Shown in pieces: positions 26,116-34,814 of a stretch of 64,000 nt of DNA. The position numbers were made by a program, and so were the translations under genes. The number at the start of each line of letters is the position of its first letter. Within the stretch, counting starts at the first letter, position 1. The notes beneath the pieces were generated by a model. The model saw only the letters and a list, made by a program, of their open reading frames with translations. It made no database searches and was not told the origin of the DNA. This stretch comes from Paraburkholderia sp. BCC1886 (GTDB lineage Bacteria > Pseudomonadota > Gammaproteobacteria > Burkholderiales > Burkholderiaceae): contig NZ_CAAJGK010000035.1 of the NCBI RefSeq assembly GCF_900996245.1, positions 124,001-188,000 of the forward strand. Reading direction: 5' to 3'.

Positions 26116-27078
26116 CTATCTGGCGGGTGGCGTGGGTTCGCCAGAGCAAAGACTGCCGGGCGGCGTTTCCTTGCGCAGCCGGTAGTCGGTCGGCGTGGTG
26201 GCGAGATACTTTCTGAACAGCTTCGCGAGCTGGCCGCCGCTGCCGATGCCGCAGCGTCGCGCGATCTTGTCGATGGGCAGCCGCGACTCCACGAGCATCC
26301 GGCAGCTCAGATTCAGTCGTGCGCGCAACAGATAGTCCGATGGCGTCATGCCGATCTCGCTCTTGAAGCGGCGCAGGAAATTGCGCTCGCTCATGGCGGC
26401 GACCTGCGCGGCGGCGTCGATCGAAACAGGGCGGTCGACGTTCGCCTCGAGCCAGCGCGCGGAGGCGAGAATCTTCTCGCTGACCTGCGGGGTCGGGCTG
26501 TGCACGATCGACACGCCGAACGGCGAGGCCGTCTGCGGCGCGACCGAGTCGGCGACCTGACGGGCGAGCTCCGCGCCGAGGTCTTCCTCGATGATGCGCA
26601 GCGCGGTGGCCACGGCCGCCGGCGCATCGCTAAGCGACCAGCCGGCGCGACGCTCTTCGGTGTAGAGCAACGGACAATAGCGGCTCGGCAATCCCGCGGC
26701 CTTGAGCAGGTCGCGCCCTTCGGCGATCGGATGAACGATCTCGCTGAACGGGTGACGACGGCGCAGCCAGGTCGCGAGCCGGTCGTCGCGGCGCGCGTGC
26801 TGTACGCCGGACCCACCGGCGATGAACAGCAGATGCGTGTCGTTGGTGCCGCGATGCGACTCGACGCTATCGGTCCAGACGAACATCGACGACGAACTGG
26901 CAATCCGTCCACCGGCGGCCGACAGCAGCGAGACGTCGTAACGCGCGCGTCCGCCGCGTTGCGACGCGCTCAGCGCATTGGCCTTGTGGAATATCTCGAT
27001 AAGCGCGGCGATTTTGGGCAGCGCAAAACCGTTGAAGAGTGCGATGTCGACACGCGAGCGTATCTGGTCCGATTCCAT
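26116..27078 (-). CDS. AraC-family regulator with DJ-1/PfpI-like N-terminal domain (copy 1)
   Basis: A 320-aa GATase1-like/AraC transcription factor. The N-terminal half (VDIALFNGFALPKIAALIEIFHKAN, LLFIAGGSGV) is DJ-1/PfpI-like and presumably senses a ligand; the C-terminal 100 residues carry two HTH motifs (IDAAAQVAAMSERNFLRRFKSEIGMTPSDYL and IARRCGIGSGGQLAKLFRKYL). It is almost identical to the regulator at 45315-46316: bases 26159-27054 align without gaps, with six mismatches by eye and one amino-acid change (Lys to Glu). The N-terminal 11 residues and the C-terminal tail differ. GGGAG precedes the ATG. It reads toward hipBA. Confidence 0.92.
   Translation of the reverse strand: MESDQIRSRVDIALFNGFALPKIAALIEIFHKANALSASQRGGRARYDVSLLSAAGGRIASSSSMFVWTDSVESHRGTNDTHLLFIAGGSGVQHARRDDRLATWLRRRHPFSEIVHPIAEGRDLLKAAGLPSRYCPLLYTEERRAGWSLSDAPAAVATALRIIEEDLGAELARQVADSVAPQTASPFGVSIVHSPTPQVSEKILASARWLEANVDRPVSIDAAAQVAAMSERNFLRRFKSEIGMTPSDYLLRARLNLSCRMLVESRLPIDKIARRCGIGSGGQLAKLFRKYLATTPTDYRLRKETPPGSLCSGEPTPPAR
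26159..27054. repeat. Long direct repeat, left copy (pairs with 45331-46226)
   Basis: 896 bp matching 45331-46226 at a constant offset of 19,172 bases, with no gaps and six mismatches counted by eye (26256, 26422, 26650, 26703, 26869, 27001). Both copies have the same orientation. The repeat is coding and ends inside the regulator gene at both sides. Confidence 0.95.
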
Positions 27079-27186
27079 CTGATTTCTCCCGCAAGCATGT
27101 GCAAAGAAACGGCGATTGATGCAGCCGATTCTAGAAAGAAACCAAGATGACCGGTATGGATAAGGTGATGGCTTCCCAGCCGTCTT

Positions 27187-28191
27187 TCACGCCTGAATGC
27201 GGGCGTGACGGCCAATCTGTCTGCTGGCGCGGTACTCGGTCGGCGTGAGAGACAGATGCTTGCGGAAGAGTTTCGCGAGACGGCCGCCGCTCCCAATTCC
27301 GCAGCGGCGCGCAATCTTGTCGACCGGCAGATTCGTTTCGGCCAGAAGTTTGCAGATCATATCGAGCCGCACGTAAAGCAGGTAATCGGAAGGTGTCACG
27401 CCCATTTCAGCTTTGAACCGCCGCAGAAAATTACGTTCGCTCATCGTGGCCACTCGTGCGGCGGCATCCACCGAAATCGGATTCGCGCCATTCGCTTCGA
27501 TCCATCGAGCCGAGGCGCGAATTTTCTCGCTGACGTGGCCGGCTGCGCTCGTGCCGACTATCGCGCTGAACTGGCTCTTCTCGCGCGGCGCGACCCAGTC
27601 GGCCACCTGCTGGGCTATCCCTGCACCGAGGTCGTTCTCGACGATCCGTAGAGCGCTCCGCAGCGGACTGCGCAGATGCGCGGCCGGCCGCACGGTCGAC
27701 GCGGCTCGCGGGATGCCGCTATCCGCTGTGTCCGTCGTCTCGCTGCCGGCAATGCCAACCGCTTCCAGAAGAAGGCGACCTTCGGCAATCGCCTGCACGT
27801 TGCTGCTGACCGCACAGGTCTGTCGAAGCCACGCGACCAGACGATCGTCGCGAAACGCCTGCACCGCTCCCGCGCCGCCGCCGATATACAACGCATGAAA
27901 GTGCTCGGAACGCCGTCTTGACTCGACGCTTTCCGTCCAAACGAACACGGCGGAAGAGCTCGCAATCCGTCCACCCGCAGCCGATAGCAGCGACACTTCG
28001 TATTGCGCGCTGCCGCCTGTGTCGGATTCGCTTAGCGCATTCGCTGCCTGGAAGATTTCGATCAGAGCGGCGACGTCGGGCAATGCGAATCCATTGAACA
28101 GGGCGACACCAATTCGTTTTAATGGATTGGCGGAGGACAAGGACTGTGTGGGAGAGGCATGCTTGTGCTGCGTGTCGTAAGAAGACTCCAT
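27187..28191 (-). CDS. AraC-family regulator with DJ-1/PfpI-like N-terminal domain (diverged paralogue)
   Basis: A 334-aa paralogue of the two near-identical regulators, clearly diverged in both protein and DNA (for example GVALFNGFALPDVAALIEIFQAANAL and ARRCGIGSGGRLAKLFRKHL). Domain order is the same: DJ-1-like sensor, then two-HTH AraC DNA-binding domain. The ATG at 28191 follows GGGGAAATCAT; the longer frame from 28239 is not needed. A conserved direct-repeat element lies about 100 bp upstream (28290-28314). It is adjacent to an FlhD-like gene on the same strand and to the exopolysaccharide operon, which it may control. Confidence 0.9.
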   Translation of the reverse strand: MESSYDTQHKHASPTQSLSSANPLKRIGVALFNGFALPDVAALIEIFQAANALSESDTGGSAQYEVSLLSAAGGRIASSSAVFVWTESVESRRRSEHFHALYIGGGAGAVQAFRDDRLVAWLRQTCAVSSNVQAIAEGRLLLEAVGIAGSETTDTADSGIPRAASTVRPAAHLRSPLRSALRIVENDLGAGIAQQVADWVAPREKSQFSAIVGTSAAGHVSEKIRASARWIEANGANPISVDAAARVATMSERNFLRRFKAEMGVTPSDYLLYVRLDMICKLLAETNLPVDKIARRCGIGSGGRLAKLFRKHLSLTPTEYRASRQIGRHARIQA

Positions 28192-28289
28192 ATGATTTCC
28201 CCGTATCGAGTGGCTGGCGCGGCTGTCTCCAGGTTGCACTTCAATGTTTCGAGGAATACTACAGAAGAGCGGGTGAGGTGCCGGTCACC

Positions 28290-28318
28290 TGGCCGAATGC
28301 GCCAATATGTTGGCTTTC
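28290..28318. promoter_or_regulatory. Conserved AraC-type direct-repeat element, site A
   Basis: TGGCCGAAT, three bases, CCAA, four bases, TTGGC. The two TGGC half-sites start 21 bp apart (28290 and 28311), two helical turns, as expected for AraC-family operators. The same element occurs at 46423-46451 upstream of the third regulator. Confidence 0.55.
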
Positions 28319-28323
28319 CGTAT

Positions 28324-28557
28324 TCACGCGCTGCCGGGAAGCTTGTCGAGGCGCAATTCGCAGACGAGACTCGTGGAGTCCGATAGCGCTTCCATTTCCG
28401 CGGGTGTCAGCGAAACCAGCGTCTTCGCGATCGGCTCGGAGATGCCGAGCATCTGTTTGCCGACATCACGGTCGTGCGCGAGCATACGCTGGGCGAGTAA
28501 GAGATAAGCCTTGTTGAACTCGAAGATCGCGGTTTCGATATCGGATTGTTCTGCCAT
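28324..28557 (-). CDS. Short FlhD-like protein
   Basis: A 77-aa protein that resembles the N-terminal core of the flagellar activator FlhD: FNKAYLLLAQRMLAHDRD, LGISEPIAKTLVSLTPAEMEAL and SLVCELRLDKL align in order with E. coli FlhD (NLSYLLLAQRL, LGINEEMATTLAALTLPQM, LVCHFRFD). It is shorter than FlhD (about 115 aa) and no flhC is near, so it is probably not the flagellar master regulator. GAGGAG precedes the ATG well. It reads toward the AraC-type regulator 132 bp away and is divergent from the exopolysaccharide operon. Confidence 0.72.
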   Translation of the reverse strand: MAEQSDIETAIFEFNKAYLLLAQRMLAHDRDVGKQMLGISEPIAKTLVSLTPAEMEALSDSTSLVCELRLDKLPGSA

Positions 28558-28712
28558 GAATTGGTCTCCTCGATCCAGTCGGTAAATCATCAAGAATAAA
28601 GATCATCGCAGGTCGAATAATGACAAATGCGTGGCCTGATCCGCCATTTTCTTCGAGTAAGAAATTGCAGTCGGAATCGACTGGAAAAAAGCTGGAAGTC
28701 GCGCAAACAATG

Positions 28713-28742
28713 TGGCGGAATCGGCCAAACGATATGGCGGAT
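28713..28742. promoter_or_regulatory. Variant of the AraC-type direct-repeat element, site B
   Basis: TGGCGGAAT, three bases, CCAA, then ATGGCGGAT; half-sites start 22 bp apart (28713 and 28735) rather than 21. It lies between the divergent FlhD-like gene and the acyltransferase that heads the exopolysaccharide operon. Confidence 0.42.
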
Positions 28743-28798
28743 CGACGAGATGGGCTTTGCTACCATCCATCGATCGAACAATCATCGAGATCCCACCT

Positions 28799-29857
28799 AT
28801 GTTGTATTCGGTTCAGCTTTTGCGAGCCATCGCTGCGATTCTCGTGGTCATCTGTCATGCCACTCACAAGCAGGGGCAACTTTCCGGCATGGGCGGTAGT
28901 TGGGAATTCGGCGGCTCGGGTGTCGATCTGTTCTTTATCATTTCCGGCTTCATCATGTGTCATGTCACGATGCACCGGAACATCAGCGTCTACGAGTTTC
29001 TCAAGGCGCGAGTGCTTAGAATCATTCCACTGTACTGGCTACTTTCACTGGTCGCGCTCGCCGTGTACTGCGTTGCGCCGTCGCTGGTCAATAGCAGTGG
29101 CGGGACGACGAGCGTACTCGACTCTTTCATTCTATTTCCCACCGGTGACAAGTTTCTGATTCAGACAGGCTGGACGTTGACTTACGAGTTCTCGTTCTAT
29201 CTGGTCTTCGCGGCATCGTTGAGCTTTGCCTGGCGCCGGCGTTTGCCATTCATCTGCGCAACGCTCTTTGCGATCGTGCTGGGTGGGTTTCTGTTCGAGC
29301 CGTCCAATCCAACGTTGAAATTCCTGACTTCGCCGTTGCTGCTCGAATTCGCCATGGGGATCGGTGCGTATCTCTATGTGTGCGCGGTAAGCGACGCGTC
29401 GCGACTGAATGTCCTGCTGATACTGATAGGTGCGGCGGCACTCACGTATGTTGCGTGGGTCAATCTGACCGAGTACCGTCAACTGGTTTATGGCGTGCCC
29501 TTCATGCTGATCTTCGCCGGCACGGTAAACGCGGAGCGCGCGGTCCGCAGGCTTTGCGCGGGTTTTGCCGGCAGAGTCGTCACGGCAATCGGCGCCGCTT
29601 CCTACTCGCTGTATCTGTCGCATCCGTTCGCACTGTCCGCTGCAAGCTTTCTCATCAAACGTTACGGCGTTCAGCACGATCCGCTCGTATCGATTGCCAT
29701 CATGGTGACGACGGCGCTACTCACGGGCTACGCGTGTTTTGTGCTCGTCGAAGTCAATCTGAACCGGTGGGTAAAAAGCGCGTTCCGCAAACGCGACGAC
29801 AAAGCGGCCGCCAGGTCGACCGATGCGCTCGAAACACGCGAAACAACCTGGAGATAG
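28799..29857 (+). CDS. Membrane acyltransferase (acyltransferase-3 family)
   Basis: A 352-aa polytopic inner-membrane acyltransferase that would add acetyl or another acyl group to exopolysaccharide subunits. The N-terminus (MLYSVQLLRAIAAILVVICHATHK) has the family's conserved Arg and catalytic-type His; GSGVDLFFIISGFIM is the second signature. About ten transmembrane helices follow. The ATG at 28799 fits the family N-terminus; the upstream in-frame extension is unsupported. First gene of the rightward exopolysaccharide operon, five bases before the next start. Confidence 0.9.
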   Translation: MLYSVQLLRAIAAILVVICHATHKQGQLSGMGGSWEFGGSGVDLFFIISGFIMCHVTMHRNISVYEFLKARVLRIIPLYWLLSLVALAVYCVAPSLVNSSGGTTSVLDSFILFPTGDKFLIQTGWTLTYEFSFYLVFAASLSFAWRRRLPFICATLFAIVLGGFLFEPSNPTLKFLTSPLLLEFAMGIGAYLYVCAVSDASRLNVLLILIGAAALTYVAWVNLTEYRQLVYGVPFMLIFAGTVNAERAVRRLCAGFAGRVVTAIGAASYSLYLSHPFALSAASFLIKRYGVQHDPLVSIAIMVTTALLTGYACFVLVEVNLNRWVKSAFRKRDDKAAARSTDALETRETTWR

Positions 29858-29862
29858 GCGTC

Positions 29863-31320
29863 ATGTCGACGATCGAACACCGTAGCTCGCGACGTGCCTA
29901 TTCGGGGAATCTGAAAGCCGTGGGCCTGACACTGGCTATCGGACTCTTTTCGGCGGTGGTCTTATCCGTCATTTACTCGCAACTCGCCCATGCGCTGACC
30001 ATCATTCTGAATGGCATGTTGATCGCGACGACCCTCGCCATCTCGCCGCGTAACCAGACCGTACGCTGGTTCAGACTGTTTCTTCTGTTCTTCTTTGGCA
30101 TCTTTCCGCTCTGGCAATTGCTGGTGGGCGACGAGATCTACCTCAAATTATTTCCGCAAGACAGCGCTCCCGTCGTCATGTGGTATTTGCTGAGCATTGC
30201 GGGAATTGCGCTGACCAAAGTCATCCTCGATTCGAACAGCGAGAAGCTGGCCGAGTGGTCCGCCCCTACCGATACGACTGCGAGAGCCAGTGGGTTTGCC
30301 TACCTGATGGCTGCGCTCTCGTTGTGCGCCCTCGTTTTCATGTACGCCAAACTCGGCGGCTATTCGCATGTGGTCCAACTTTACGATACTCGGGTCGAAA
30401 GCAACGGCACCGACTACGATCCGTTCAAGGGCCTGGGCGTCATCCAGGCGCTCGCCAATACTTCGCCATTGTGGGTGTTCGTTTGCCTCACGCTGCGCCG
30501 CCGCCGGAATACGCTGTCTACGGTGCTGGCCTTCGCGCAACTCGGGGCGCTCGGGTGGTTATCCGCGGGTGTAGCCGGCAGCCGGCAGGGCATCGTGTTC
30601 GTTCTGGTGTTTGCGTTATTCATCTACCACGGCTTCGTCAGACCGATTAGCGCCAGGAAGGCGCGCACGTTCGGGCTGGGCGTCGCACTCATCGGCATGC
30701 TGCTTATTCCGCTCAAACTCGGATTGGGGTACTCGGATCTCGCGAAACTGCCGCAACGCTTTGCGGAGCAGCGCGATCTCGATGTGAGCATGGGACCGTT
30801 GAGTGCTTTCCTGTTTCGCGATCTGTCGCGTTTCGACGTGCAGGCCGTGGCGATCAACGAAATCGAAAAGCCGAGTTATCAGCTGGCGATGGGCCGCAGT
30901 TTCGCAGGCGCGTTGGCGTCGATCGTCCCTACCGCGCTATGGCACGACAAACCGGATACCTTTGCCGAAGAGAAAAGCGACATCGTCAAGGCGCTCGAGC
31001 GCGGCACGATGGACAAGACCACGTTGCTCTTTGGCATGCCGGGAGAGTTCCTGGTGAACTTTGGTCTCGTGGGCTTCGTAGTCGCCTTTGCGATTCCCGT
31101 ATGGCTGCTCGTTGCATTGAATCGAATTGGAAGCCGCTCGCGACGGTGGACTGCGCTAAGAGCGGTCGTCTGGCCGCTCCCGTTCCTGTTCTTTCTCTTC
31201 GATTCCAATGTGATTGTCTATTACGTCGTACGTTGGGTCCTGCTGTTCGGCGTACCCATGGCTTTTGCGCTGAAGTGGCCGGCGCGTTCCACGTCGACGC
31301 GTTCTGTCGGAACGCGGTGA
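29863..31320 (+). CDS. O-antigen/EPS polymerase-like membrane protein (Wzy-like)
   Basis: A 485-aa polytopic membrane protein with about twelve hydrophobic segments and a large periplasmic loop (residues about 270-380, including GSRQGIVFVLVF before it). Wzy polymerases are poorly conserved in sequence; topology, length and position in a Wzx/Wza/Wzc cluster are the main evidence. It would polymerise lipid-linked repeat units at the periplasmic face. GGAG precedes the ATG at 29863. The much longer upstream in-frame extension overlaps the acyltransferase and is rejected. Confidence 0.78.
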   Translation: MSTIEHRSSRRAYSGNLKAVGLTLAIGLFSAVVLSVIYSQLAHALTIILNGMLIATTLAISPRNQTVRWFRLFLLFFFGIFPLWQLLVGDEIYLKLFPQDSAPVVMWYLLSIAGIALTKVILDSNSEKLAEWSAPTDTTARASGFAYLMAALSLCALVFMYAKLGGYSHVVQLYDTRVESNGTDYDPFKGLGVIQALANTSPLWVFVCLTLRRRRNTLSTVLAFAQLGALGWLSAGVAGSRQGIVFVLVFALFIYHGFVRPISARKARTFGLGVALIGMLLIPLKLGLGYSDLAKLPQRFAEQRDLDVSMGPLSAFLFRDLSRFDVQAVAINEIEKPSYQLAMGRSFAGALASIVPTALWHDKPDTFAEEKSDIVKALERGTMDKTTLLFGMPGEFLVNFGLVGFVVAFAIPVWLLVALNRIGSRSRRWTALRAVVWPLPFLFFLFDSNVIVYYVVRWVLLFGVPMAFALKWPARSTSTRSVGTR

Positions 31321-31719
31321 GCTGGCAGGAATCCGCCATCGCTTCTTTGCCTGAATCCGCCAACGTCGTGTTCGTATCGGACGCAGAAAAATTGGCCGGA
31401 CATGGCGCGAATATGATTCCTCCCAGCAGACGAAATCAATTTTCAAAAATGCCACGGACGGGTTAAACAGATTCAACCCTATTCGCGGCAAGGAATAGAA
31501 AAGACAACGGAATTAATAGAACGTTAGAAGTGGGCAGTATTTAGAAAGTATCCCTGTTTCCAATCATGCCGGTCGATGGCTCAGTGGAGAGGACCGCTCC
31601 ACCGAATCGACCGGCTCGCCGAAGCCACGCCACTAGCTGGACCGCCACTCGATCGACCGCAGCAGAAGCCTGCGTGTCGATGGCGAGTTGGCGCGCCCAC
31701 CGATTTCCTGGAGAGACCG
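31321..31719. other. Structured leader region upstream of the WcaJ-like gene
   Basis: A 399-bp gap without a supported gene. Its middle (about 31430-31560) is AT-rich and probably contains a promoter, although no convincing -35/-10 pair was chosen. A large hairpin lies at 31568-31615 (listed separately). TGGCCGGA and TGGCGCGA at 31393 and 31403 resemble half-sites of the AraC-type element but are only 10 bp apart. Confidence 0.5.
31568..31615 (+). promoter_or_regulatory. Long hairpin in the leader of the WcaJ-like gene
   Basis: A perfect 10-bp outer stem, GCCGGTCGAT (31568-31577) with ATCGACCGGC (31606-31615), encloses a 6-bp inner stem, GTGGAG (31584-31589) with CTCCAC (31597-31602). There is no T-run after it, so it is not an intrinsic terminator. 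A second ATCGACCG at 31652-31659 could pair with the same left arm. The start codon is at 31720. Confidence 0.6.
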
Positions 31720-33102
31720 ATGAAGATCATGCTTGCGCGACTCTGCGATATCGCAATGGTCCTGGTCGGGACGATTATCGTCACGCGACTTTGCTTTGGC
31801 GACAGCGTTCCTAATCCCATTTTGCATGGCGTCTTTGTCGCAATGGTCGTTGCGATGGTGGTGATCTCATTCCCGCTATTCGGAATTTATCTGTCGTGGC
31901 GTGGACGGCCGCTCATCGCGCTGGTTTTGCGCCTGCTCACGGCGTGGGTATTTGTTCAGGCTCTGGCCTGGGCATTGGTCGTGTTGCTGGATGGCATGCA
32001 CGCGCTCTCGGGCCAGTGGTTGATGCGCTGGACGGTACTCACCGCGATTCTGCTGGTGGCGACACGGTTGCTGGCGTACTCGCTGTTACAGCGTTTTCGT
32101 GTCGCGGGCCTCGACTTGCGACGGGTGGCGCTCGTCGGACATGGCGAGCACTTCGATCGCATAGCGCGTGACTTCGCCGGCAACAGCACCTCGGGCTTCG
32201 ATCTGGTCGACGTGGTCGAACTGCAAGCCACGCATTCTCGTGAAGAGGGTTCGGCGGTTGGGCGCGACGTGGCGCAGTTGAGAAGCCTTCGCGACGCTGT
32301 CGAGCGCGACGGCATACAGGAAGTCTGGCTGGCCATTCCCATTACGGCGGAGGCGTCGTTGCAACGATGCGTCGAGACATTGCGCGACACGTTGATCGAT
32401 CTGCGCTTTCTTCCGGACGTCAATGCATTGGGTTGGAACGAACACGGGGGCGTACTCGATCTGGTCGGCCTGCCGGCCATCAGTCTGTCGCCGCTCGCGC
32501 TCTCGCGCGACGCCATTACCGGCAAGGAAGTTTTCGATCGTCTTTTCGCTGCGTTCGCGTTGATCGCGTTAGCGCCGTTGATGCTCGGCATCGCAGTCTG
32601 TGTGAAGAGCTCGTCACCGGGACCGGTCTTCTTCAGGCAACGCCGCAAAGGTCTGAACGGGCGCACGTTTTCGATCTACAAGTTCAGAACCATGCGGGTT
32701 CATGCGCCCGAACAGGGTGTCGTCAGACAGGCGACCCGCGACGATCCGCGCATTACCCGCACCGGCCGTTTCCTGCGCCGCACGAGTCTCGACGAACTGC
32801 CGCAGTTCATCAACGTATTGCGCGGCGAGATGTCGGTAGTCGGACCGCGTCCTCACGCTATCGAGCACGACGAGCTTTATCGGCCACTCATCGACGGGTA
32901 CATGGACCGTTACCGCATCAAGCCGGGCATTACCGGATGGGCCCAGGTGAACGGCCATCGGGGCGAAACGGAGCGGGTCGAGAAGATGGCCGCGCGCGTG
33001 GAATACGACTTGTATTACCTGAGTCATTGGTCGTTCGCGCTGGACTTGCGGATCGTATTCGCCACGATCCTGCGCGGGTTTATCGGCAAGCAGGCTTATT
33101 GA
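31720..33102 (+). CDS. WcaJ-like undecaprenyl-phosphate sugar phosphotransferase
   Basis: A 460-aa initiating enzyme of exopolysaccharide synthesis that transfers a sugar-1-phosphate (glucose in typical WcaJ proteins) to undecaprenyl phosphate. Four N-terminal helices precede a CoA-binding-like domain ([19 protein letters not shown]). The C-terminal bacterial sugar transferase domain is intact: [49 protein letters not shown], and [20 protein letters not shown] precedes the ATG at 31720; the upstream frame is unsupported leader. Followed by the export genes. Confidence 0.93.
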   Translation: MKIMLARLCDIAMVLVGTIIVTRLCFGDSVPNPILHGVFVAMVVAMVVISFPLFGIYLSWRGRPLIALVLRLLTAWVFVQALAWALVVLLDGMHALSGQWLMRWTVLTAILLVATRLLAYSLLQRFRVAGLDLRRVALVGHGEHFDRIARDFAGNSTSGFDLVDVVELQATHSREEGSAVGRDVAQLRSLRDAVERDGIQEVWLAIPITAEASLQRCVETLRDTLIDLRFLPDVNALGWNEHGGVLDLVGLPAISLSPLALSRDAITGKEVFDRLFAAFALIALAPLMLGIAVCVKSSSPGPVFFRQRRKGLNGRTFSIYKFRTMRVHAPEQGVVRQATRDDPRITRTGRFLRRTSLDELPQFINVLRGEMSVVGPRPHAIEHDELYRPLIDGYMDRYRIKPGITGWAQVNGHRGETERVEKMAARVEYDLYYLSHWSFALDLRIVFATILRGFIGKQAY

Positions 33103-33192
33103 ACGGAACGCGCGCCCAGTTCGATCAGCTTGCGAATCATGAGTCGTAAAGAGTTGGATATCACCAGAAGACCTGTTGCAAAAGGGGAATGT

Positions 33193-34365
33193 ATGGCAAT
33201 GCCAGTCAAGCCGGTTGCGTTTTTATCGAGCAATCGAATAGTTCGGGGAACCGTGTGCAGGATAGCGACGCTAGCGTTGCCGTTGCTGCTCACCGCATGC
33301 GCGGCCGCGCCGGGGATGAAAATGGCCAAGCCTGCCGGAGTCGCCGTTTCACACGATGCGCAAGGTACGGAGAACACCACGCCGGTACCCATCGTACCGA
33401 TCGACGCGAGCCTGATTACGCAGCTACGCGCCGAGCGCAATAACGATCTCGGGCAGGCGGTTCGCGAGCTGTCGAGCCACGTGTCGCCGTACGTAGTGGG
33501 CGCGGGCGACGTATTGCAGATCACCGTTTGGGATCATCCGGAACTGGCGCTCGCACAGGGCGCACCCGGTCAGGCCGCAACGCGCGCTTCGGACCCGGTG
33601 CCGGGCTTCGTCATCGATCAGAGCGGCAATCTGCAGTTTCCTTATGTCGGCACCGTTCAGGCCGCCGGCAAGACGACTGAACAGATCCAGCATCTACTCG
33701 CCATCGGCCTGCAGAAAGCGTTCCTCAATCCGCAGGTCACGGTACGCATGGCGTCGTTCCGCGCGAAACAGATCTTCGTCGACGGCGAGGTGCATACGCC
33801 CGGTGCGCAACCGCTGAACGATATTCCGATGACCCTGTACGACGCGGTCAGCCGCGCCGGCGGCTTTGCGTCGACGGCGGATCAGAGTCATCTCGTGCTG
33901 GTGCGCAACGGCCGCTCCTATCCGCTCGACATGACATCGATGTTCAACGGCGGTTTCAACCCCGCACGAATCGTTTTGCGCGACGGCGACCTGTTGCGGG
34001 TGAAAGCGCGCGACGACAGCGGCGTCTATGTGATGGGTGAAGTGACGAAACCCGCCACCGCGTTGCCGATGCGCGATGGAACCCTCAGCCTGAGCGACGC
34101 GATCTCGCAGGCCGGCAGCATCAACAGCGCGACGGCCGACGCCGCCGAGGTGTACGTGATTCGCGACTCGCTGAGCACGCGGCCGCAGGTCTACCACCTC
34201 GACGCCAAATCGCCGGTGGCGATGGTGCTCGCCAATCAGTTCGAGCTGCAGGCGCACGACATCGTCTACGTCGACGGCAATGGACTGGTGCGTTTCAGCC
34301 GCGTGCTGAATCTGCTGTTGCCTGCGGTCAATGCCGCGCTATACGGAGCGATCGCCGGCAAATGA
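33193..34365 (+). CDS. wza: Wza-like outer-membrane polysaccharide export lipoprotein
   Basis: A 390-aa lipoprotein (lipobox LLTAC, Cys36) with the polysaccharide export domain (YVVGAGDVLQITVWDHPEL, GFVIDQSGNLQFPYVGTVQAAGKTTEQIQ) and two SLBB-type segments (VHTPGAQPLNDIPMTLYDAVSRAGG; VMGEVTKPATALPMRDGTLSLSDAI). It forms the outer-membrane export channel. AGGGGAA precedes the ATG at 33193; earlier in-frame codons are not supported. Its last bases overlap the phosphatase start as ATGA. Confidence 0.92.
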   Translation: MAMPVKPVAFLSSNRIVRGTVCRIATLALPLLLTACAAAPGMKMAKPAGVAVSHDAQGTENTTPVPIVPIDASLITQLRAERNNDLGQAVRELSSHVSPYVVGAGDVLQITVWDHPELALAQGAPGQAATRASDPVPGFVIDQSGNLQFPYVGTVQAAGKTTEQIQHLLAIGLQKAFLNPQVTVRMASFRAKQIFVDGEVHTPGAQPLNDIPMTLYDAVSRAGGFASTADQSHLVLVRNGRSYPLDMTSMFNGGFNPARIVLRDGDLLRVKARDDSGVYVMGEVTKPATALPMRDGTLSLSDAISQAGSINSATADAAEVYVIRDSLSTRPQVYHLDAKSPVAMVLANQFELQAHDIVYVDGNGLVRFSRVLNLLLPAVNAALYGAIAGK

Positions 34366-34799
34366 TCAGAAATCTACTGGTGATCTGCGTGGGCAACATC
34401 TGCCGTAGTCCGATGGCGGAATGTCTGTTCCGTCGCGATCTGGATGGCGTGACGGTGACGTCCGCGGGACTGGATGCACTCGCGGGCCACGTCGCCGACC
34501 CACACGCGGTGACTGTCTGCGCGACTCACGGACTTTCGCTCGACACTCATCGTGCGCGCCAGGTCAACGCAGCGCTGGTCAGCGCGGCCGATCTCGTGCT
34601 GACGATGGAGGCCGCTCACAAATACGAGCTCGTGCGCCGGTATCCGTTCGCGTCCGGCAAGGTCTTCCGTCTTGGCGAGTTCGACGGTTTCGACGTGCCC
34701 GACCCCTACCGGCAACCCATCGCTCAATTCAACGACGCATTCGATCTGATCGAACGAGGCGCCGAATCCTGGACTTCGCGCATCAAGGCACTGGCTTAA
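34362..34799 (+). CDS. wzb: Low-molecular-weight protein tyrosine phosphatase (Wzb-like)
   Basis: A 145-aa cytosolic phosphatase that would dephosphorylate the Wzc-like kinase encoded next. The P-loop C9-VGNIC-R15-S is intact, and the general acid lies in VPDPY (Asp114). Length is typical. It overlaps wza by ATGA and precedes wzc by 15 bp, the standard wza-wzb-wzc order. Confidence 0.95.
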   Translation: MIRNLLVICVGNICRSPMAECLFRRDLDGVTVTSAGLDALAGHVADPHAVTVCATHGLSLDTHRARQVNAALVSAADLVLTMEAAHKYELVRRYPFASGKVFRLGEFDGFDVPDPYRQPIAQFNDAFDLIERGAESWTSRIKALA

Positions 34800-34814
34800 A
34801 GAGACGTTAATCCG

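Noticed and set aside
29380..29862. A long N-terminal extension of the Wzy-like protein
   Set aside because: It overlaps the acyltransferase gene in another frame and is Arg-rich; the ATG at 29863 has GGAG and is followed directly by the first membrane helix.
31568..31615. The leader hairpin as an intrinsic terminator
   Set aside because: No T-run follows the stem on either strand.
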